Shown here: positions 33,203 to 35,543 of the stretch, piece after piece
How positions within the stretch are numbered: position 1 is the first letter of the stretch
Layout: each line of letters starts with the position of its first letter
Translations under genes and position numbers: made by a program
Origin: Firmicutes bacterium CAG:145
Lineage (GTDB): Bacteria; Bacillota; Clostridia; Peptostreptococcales; Anaerovoracaceae
Direction of reading: 5' to 3'
Length of the DNA: 35,543 nt
NCBI GenBank assembly: GCA_000435715.1
Contig: FR882577.1
Span: 1-35,543 of the forward strand
Notes under the pieces: generated by a model
The model's input: the letters and a program-made list of their open reading frames with translations, nothing else
The model's database searches: none
What the model was told of the DNA's origin: nothing

Positions 33203-33220
33203 GTTATCAATTCCGATAAC
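33203..33220. promoter_or_regulatory. Inverted repeat GTTATC-N6-GATAAC before the E3 gene
   Basis: A perfect 6-6-6 inverted repeat 117 bases before the E3 start, in an AT-rich intergenic stretch with a TATACT at 33254 that could be a -10 element. It may be an operator; it does not match the TGACAA palindromes. Confidence 0.3.
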
Positions 33221-33319
33221 TTATATATATTTTTATTTGATTTTTAAAACTGCTATACTTTATTTAGATATAGCGCTTTGACATGTGCAAAAAACGAAAT
33301 AAACCTTGCGGAGGTAAAT

Positions 33320-34717
33320 ATGAAAACAGTCATCATAGGCGGAGGCCCGGGAGGCTATACCGCCGCCATAAGAGCGGCCCAGCTGGGAGCGGAAGTAACG
33401 CTGATAGAAAAAGATTCCATGGGAGGAACGTGTCTCAACGTAGGATGTATACCTACCAAGGCGCTGATACACTCGGCGGATCTTTACAGGAAAATCAGGA
33501 CGGAGGCAGGTAAAAACGGCATAATTATCGGTCAGGATGTGACCTGCGACTTTGAATCCATGCAAAAGAAAAAGTCCCAGGTAGTTAAGCAGCTGGTGAC
33601 AGGCGTCGGCTCTCTGATGAAAGCCAACGGCATCAGAGTGATAAAGGGAACTGCCGCATTTACCTCGGACAAAGCCGTAGAAATACGCTCGGAAGGAGAA
33701 ACTTCGGAGCTCACTTTTGACAAGGCAGTCATAGCGTCGGGTTCTATCCCTTCTGCATTGCCTATCGAAGGAGCGGAGCTTGCGGGAGTAGTGGACAGTA
33801 CGGGGGCTTTGTCCTTCGATGAGATCCCCGGCTCTCTGTGTATAATCGGAGGCGGAGTCATAGGAATCGAGATGGCCCACATCTACAGCAGTCTGGGAAG
33901 CAAAGTGACCATAGTCGAAATGCTTCCGGACATTCTGATGAACATGGATTCAGACATAACGGCTGTGATGAGAAAGATAATGAAAAAGAATAAAGTATCC
34001 ATCCTTACAGGAACGAAGGTAGGCGGCATAGAAGAGGCCGGCGAAGCTCTGTCGGTAAAGGTTACCGATGACCAGGGAGAGGAAAGCGTGATTGAAGCCG
34101 AGAAGGTCCTCATGTGCGTAGGTCGCCGCCCGGCCACTGAGGGTTTAGGGCTTGAAGCGGCAGGAGTAAAGACTGAAAAAGGCAGAATCATAACAGACGA
34201 AAACTTCAGAACCACCTCTGAAGATATATATGCCATCGGCGACTGCACGGGAGGCATAATGCTCGCCCATGTGGCTTCGGCAGAGGGAATAGCGGCTGTA
34301 GAACACATCATGGGAAAGACTCCTAATATAGATTTCGATACAGTGCCTTCCTGTGTCTACACCTCTCCGGAGCTGGCGGGAGTAGGACTCACCGAGAAAG
34401 GGGCCTCCGAAAGAGGAACAGACTACATAACGGGAAAATTCCCGATGATGGCCAGCGGGAAGGCCTTGATAGAGGGCGAAACTTCCGGCTTGGTGAAGAT
34501 AATAGCCGAAGCAGGTACGGGCAAAGTTTTAGGACTTCACATCTGCGGCCCTCAAGCCACAGAGCTAATAGCAGAAGGCGCGCTGGCTATAAGGATGGGA
34601 GCTACCGCAGAAGATATAATATCTACTATTCACGCCCATCCGTCTGTGGCAGAGACGATACAGGAAGCGGCGCATGATTTATTAGGAAGTGCGCTGAATA
34701 TGCCGCCGGCCAGATAG
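33320..34717 (+). CDS. lpdA: Dihydrolipoyl dehydrogenase (E3)
   Basis: A 465-residue flavoprotein disulfide oxidoreductase that reoxidises the dihydrolipoyl carrier with NAD. FAD motif GGGPGGYTAAIRAAQLG at the N-terminus, redox disulfide GGTCLNVGCIPTKAL, NAD motif GGGVIGIEMA, second FAD motif YAIGDCTGG and the C-terminal HAHPSVAETIQEA with the catalytic His-Glu. There is no N-terminal lipoyl domain. ATG 33320 with GGAGG is chosen over an ATG 42 bases upstream. It completes the E1-E2-E3 set. Confidence 0.96.
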   Translation: MKTVIIGGGPGGYTAAIRAAQLGAEVTLIEKDSMGGTCLNVGCIPTKALIHSADLYRKIRTEAGKNGIIIGQDVTCDFESMQKKKSQVVKQLVTGVGSLMKANGIRVIKGTAAFTSDKAVEIRSEGETSELTFDKAVIASGSIPSALPIEGAELAGVVDSTGALSFDEIPGSLCIIGGGVIGIEMAHIYSSLGSKVTIVEMLPDILMNMDSDITAVMRKIMKKNKVSILTGTKVGGIEEAGEALSVKVTDDQGEESVIEAEKVLMCVGRRPATEGLGLEAAGVKTEKGRIITDENFRTTSEDIYAIGDCTGGIMLAHVASAEGIAAVEHIMGKTPNIDFDTVPSCVYTSPELAGVGLTEKGASERGTDYITGKFPMMASGKALIEGETSGLVKIIAEAGTGKVLGLHICGPQATELIAEGALAIRMGATAEDIISTIHAHPSVAETIQEAAHDLLGSALNMPPAR

Positions 34718-34743
34718 AAGCGGCTCGGCAGAAAGGAAAAGGA

Positions 34744-35520
34744 ATGTCAGACTACATAATCTTAGAAAAAGACAAGGCTACGGCGATTATCACCATATCA
34801 AGAGAGAAAGCCCTCAACGCTCTCAACAGCCAGGTGATAGACGAGCTTTCTCAGGCTATAGACGTCGTAAAAGCCGACAAAGACATAAGAGCTCTCATAA
34901 TAACGGGAGCCGGCAGAGCTTTTGTCGCCGGAGCGGACATAGGAGTCCAGAGCGTTTTTGACGTAAGAGAAGGCCGCCAGTGGGGAAGAAGAGGCTCGGC
35001 GGTATTCAGGGAGATTGAGCTCCTCCAGATACCTACCATAGCGGCAGTCGGAGGGTTCGCCTTGGGAGGTGGATGCGAACTGGCTCTCTCATGCGATATG
35101 ATAGTGGCTGACGAAAAGGCCAAGTTCGGACAGCCGGAAGTATCGCTGGGCATCACGCCGGGATTTTCCGGCACTCAGAGGCTGCCGAGAAGAATAGGAA
35201 CGGCTAAAGCCAAGGAGATGATATTCACGGGAAGAATGATAGACGCCTATGAGGCGGACAGAATAGGTCTCATCAACAAGATAGCAGAGTCGGGCAAGCT
35301 CATGGACGAGGCGAAAACTTTAGCAGAGTCCTGTATAAAAAATGCCCCTACGGCGCTCCGATACGCCAAGGCCTGTATAGACAGAGGCATGCAGACCGAT
35401 ATAGACACCGGAATAGCCATAGAAAACGAGCTTTTTGCCATGTGCTTTGCCACGGAAGACCAAAAAGAAGGCATGAAGGCATTTTTAGAAAAGAGAAAAC
35501 CGGTCTTTAATGATAACTAA
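34744..35520 (+). CDS. crt: Enoyl-CoA hydratase/isomerase (crotonase)
   Basis: A 258-residue crotonase that adds water to 2-enoyl-CoA such as crotonyl-CoA. Both catalytic glutamates are present: Glu112 (GGGCELALSCD) and Glu132 (FGQPEVSLGI), with the oxyanion segments GRAFVAGADI and ALGGGC. The length is normal. It sits 26 bases after the E3 gene and just before another start codon, so the acyl-CoA made by the complex probably enters beta-oxidation-type or butyrate-forming steps. The crt symbol fits the likely pathway but is not proven. Confidence 0.9.
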   Translation: MSDYIILEKDKATAIITISREKALNALNSQVIDELSQAIDVVKADKDIRALIITGAGRAFVAGADIGVQSVFDVREGRQWGRRGSAVFREIELLQIPTIAAVGGFALGGGCELALSCDMIVADEKAKFGQPEVSLGITPGFSGTQRLPRRIGTAKAKEMIFTGRMIDAYEADRIGLINKIAESGKLMDEAKTLAESCIKNAPTALRYAKACIDRGMQTDIDTGIAIENELFAMCFATEDQKEGMKAFLEKRKPVFNDN

Positions 35521-35535
35521 CACAAGGAGGACATA

Positions 35536-35543
35536 ATGGAATT
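35536..35543 (+). CDS. Start of the next gene, cut by the window edge
   Basis: AAGGAGG is followed by ATG 35536 reading Met-Glu and part of a third codon. By position an acyl-CoA or hydroxyacyl-CoA dehydrogenase would be expected, but nothing in two codons shows it. Confidence 0.6.

Noticed and set aside
1..35543. CRISPR array or prophage
   Set aside because: No regularly spaced repeat-spacer units and no phage structural genes were seen; the only phased repeat is the short TGAAAAGT set at 2562-2635.

Overview
The window looks like a chromosomal segment of an anaerobic Gram-positive bacterium of the Clostridia. Support comes from strong GGAGG ribosome sites, many Rho-independent terminators, a Clostridia-type citrate synthase, deoB followed by a pyrimidine-nucleoside phosphorylase, TRAP transport, and a crotonase of the butyrate-pathway type at the right edge. 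The closest family could be the Anaerovoracaceae or a relative; that placement is an impression from gene content, not a measurement.

Region 1 (1-4.9 kb) is AT-rich and decayed. It holds a minus-strand pair of small genes, one of which is a secreted-protein gene cut by an in-frame stop. It also holds a remnant of a helix-turn-helix gene with a stop and an internal loss, an AAA/DUF4143 ATPase behind a near-consensus promoter with 33-bp-phased repeats, a tRNA-Ser(CGA), an 83-bp direct repeat that brackets the ATPase segment and touches the tRNA, and the stub of an insertion-sequence transposase between 25-bp direct repeats.

Region 2 (4.9-11.8 kb) is ordinary core genome: rmuC, a metallophosphoesterase, deoB, a pyrimidine-nucleoside phosphorylase, citrate synthase and two GNAT acetyltransferases.

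Region 3 (12.1-35.5 kb) is a continuous plus-strand catabolic locus that I cannot match to a described pathway. It contains four TIM-barrel isomerase/epimerase-like proteins, four VOC-fold proteins, two zinc alcohol dehydrogenases, an SDR dehydrogenase, a phosphotriesterase-like amidohydrolase, an MBL-fold lactonase-like hydrolase, an RbsD/FucU mutarotase, one TRAP membrane pair with three paralogous binding proteins, a lipoate ligase, a complete 2-oxoacid (or acetoin-type) dehydrogenase complex with a split E2, and a crotonase.

The likely logic, which is inference, is uptake of a polar small molecule by TRAP, anomer or lactone handling by RbsD-like and lactonase-like enzymes, redox steps by ADH and SDR, and rearrangement or C-C/C-O cleavage by TIM-barrel and VOC proteins. 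The resulting 2-oxo compound would be cleaved to an acyl-CoA by the E1/E2/E3 complex charged by the local lipoate ligase, and then passed to crotonase and beta-oxidation-type or butyrate-forming steps.

The most unusual signals are a TIM-barrel protein and a VOC protein that have each lost three of four expected metal ligands while intact paralogues lie beside them, an E2 whose HxxxDG motif reads HxxxQG and which lacks a subunit-binding domain, TRAP binding proteins in which the usual ligand-carboxylate arginine is tryptophan, and a shared TGACAA-N4-TTGTCA palindrome in front of two TRAP binding-protein genes. No transcription regulator is visible in region 3.
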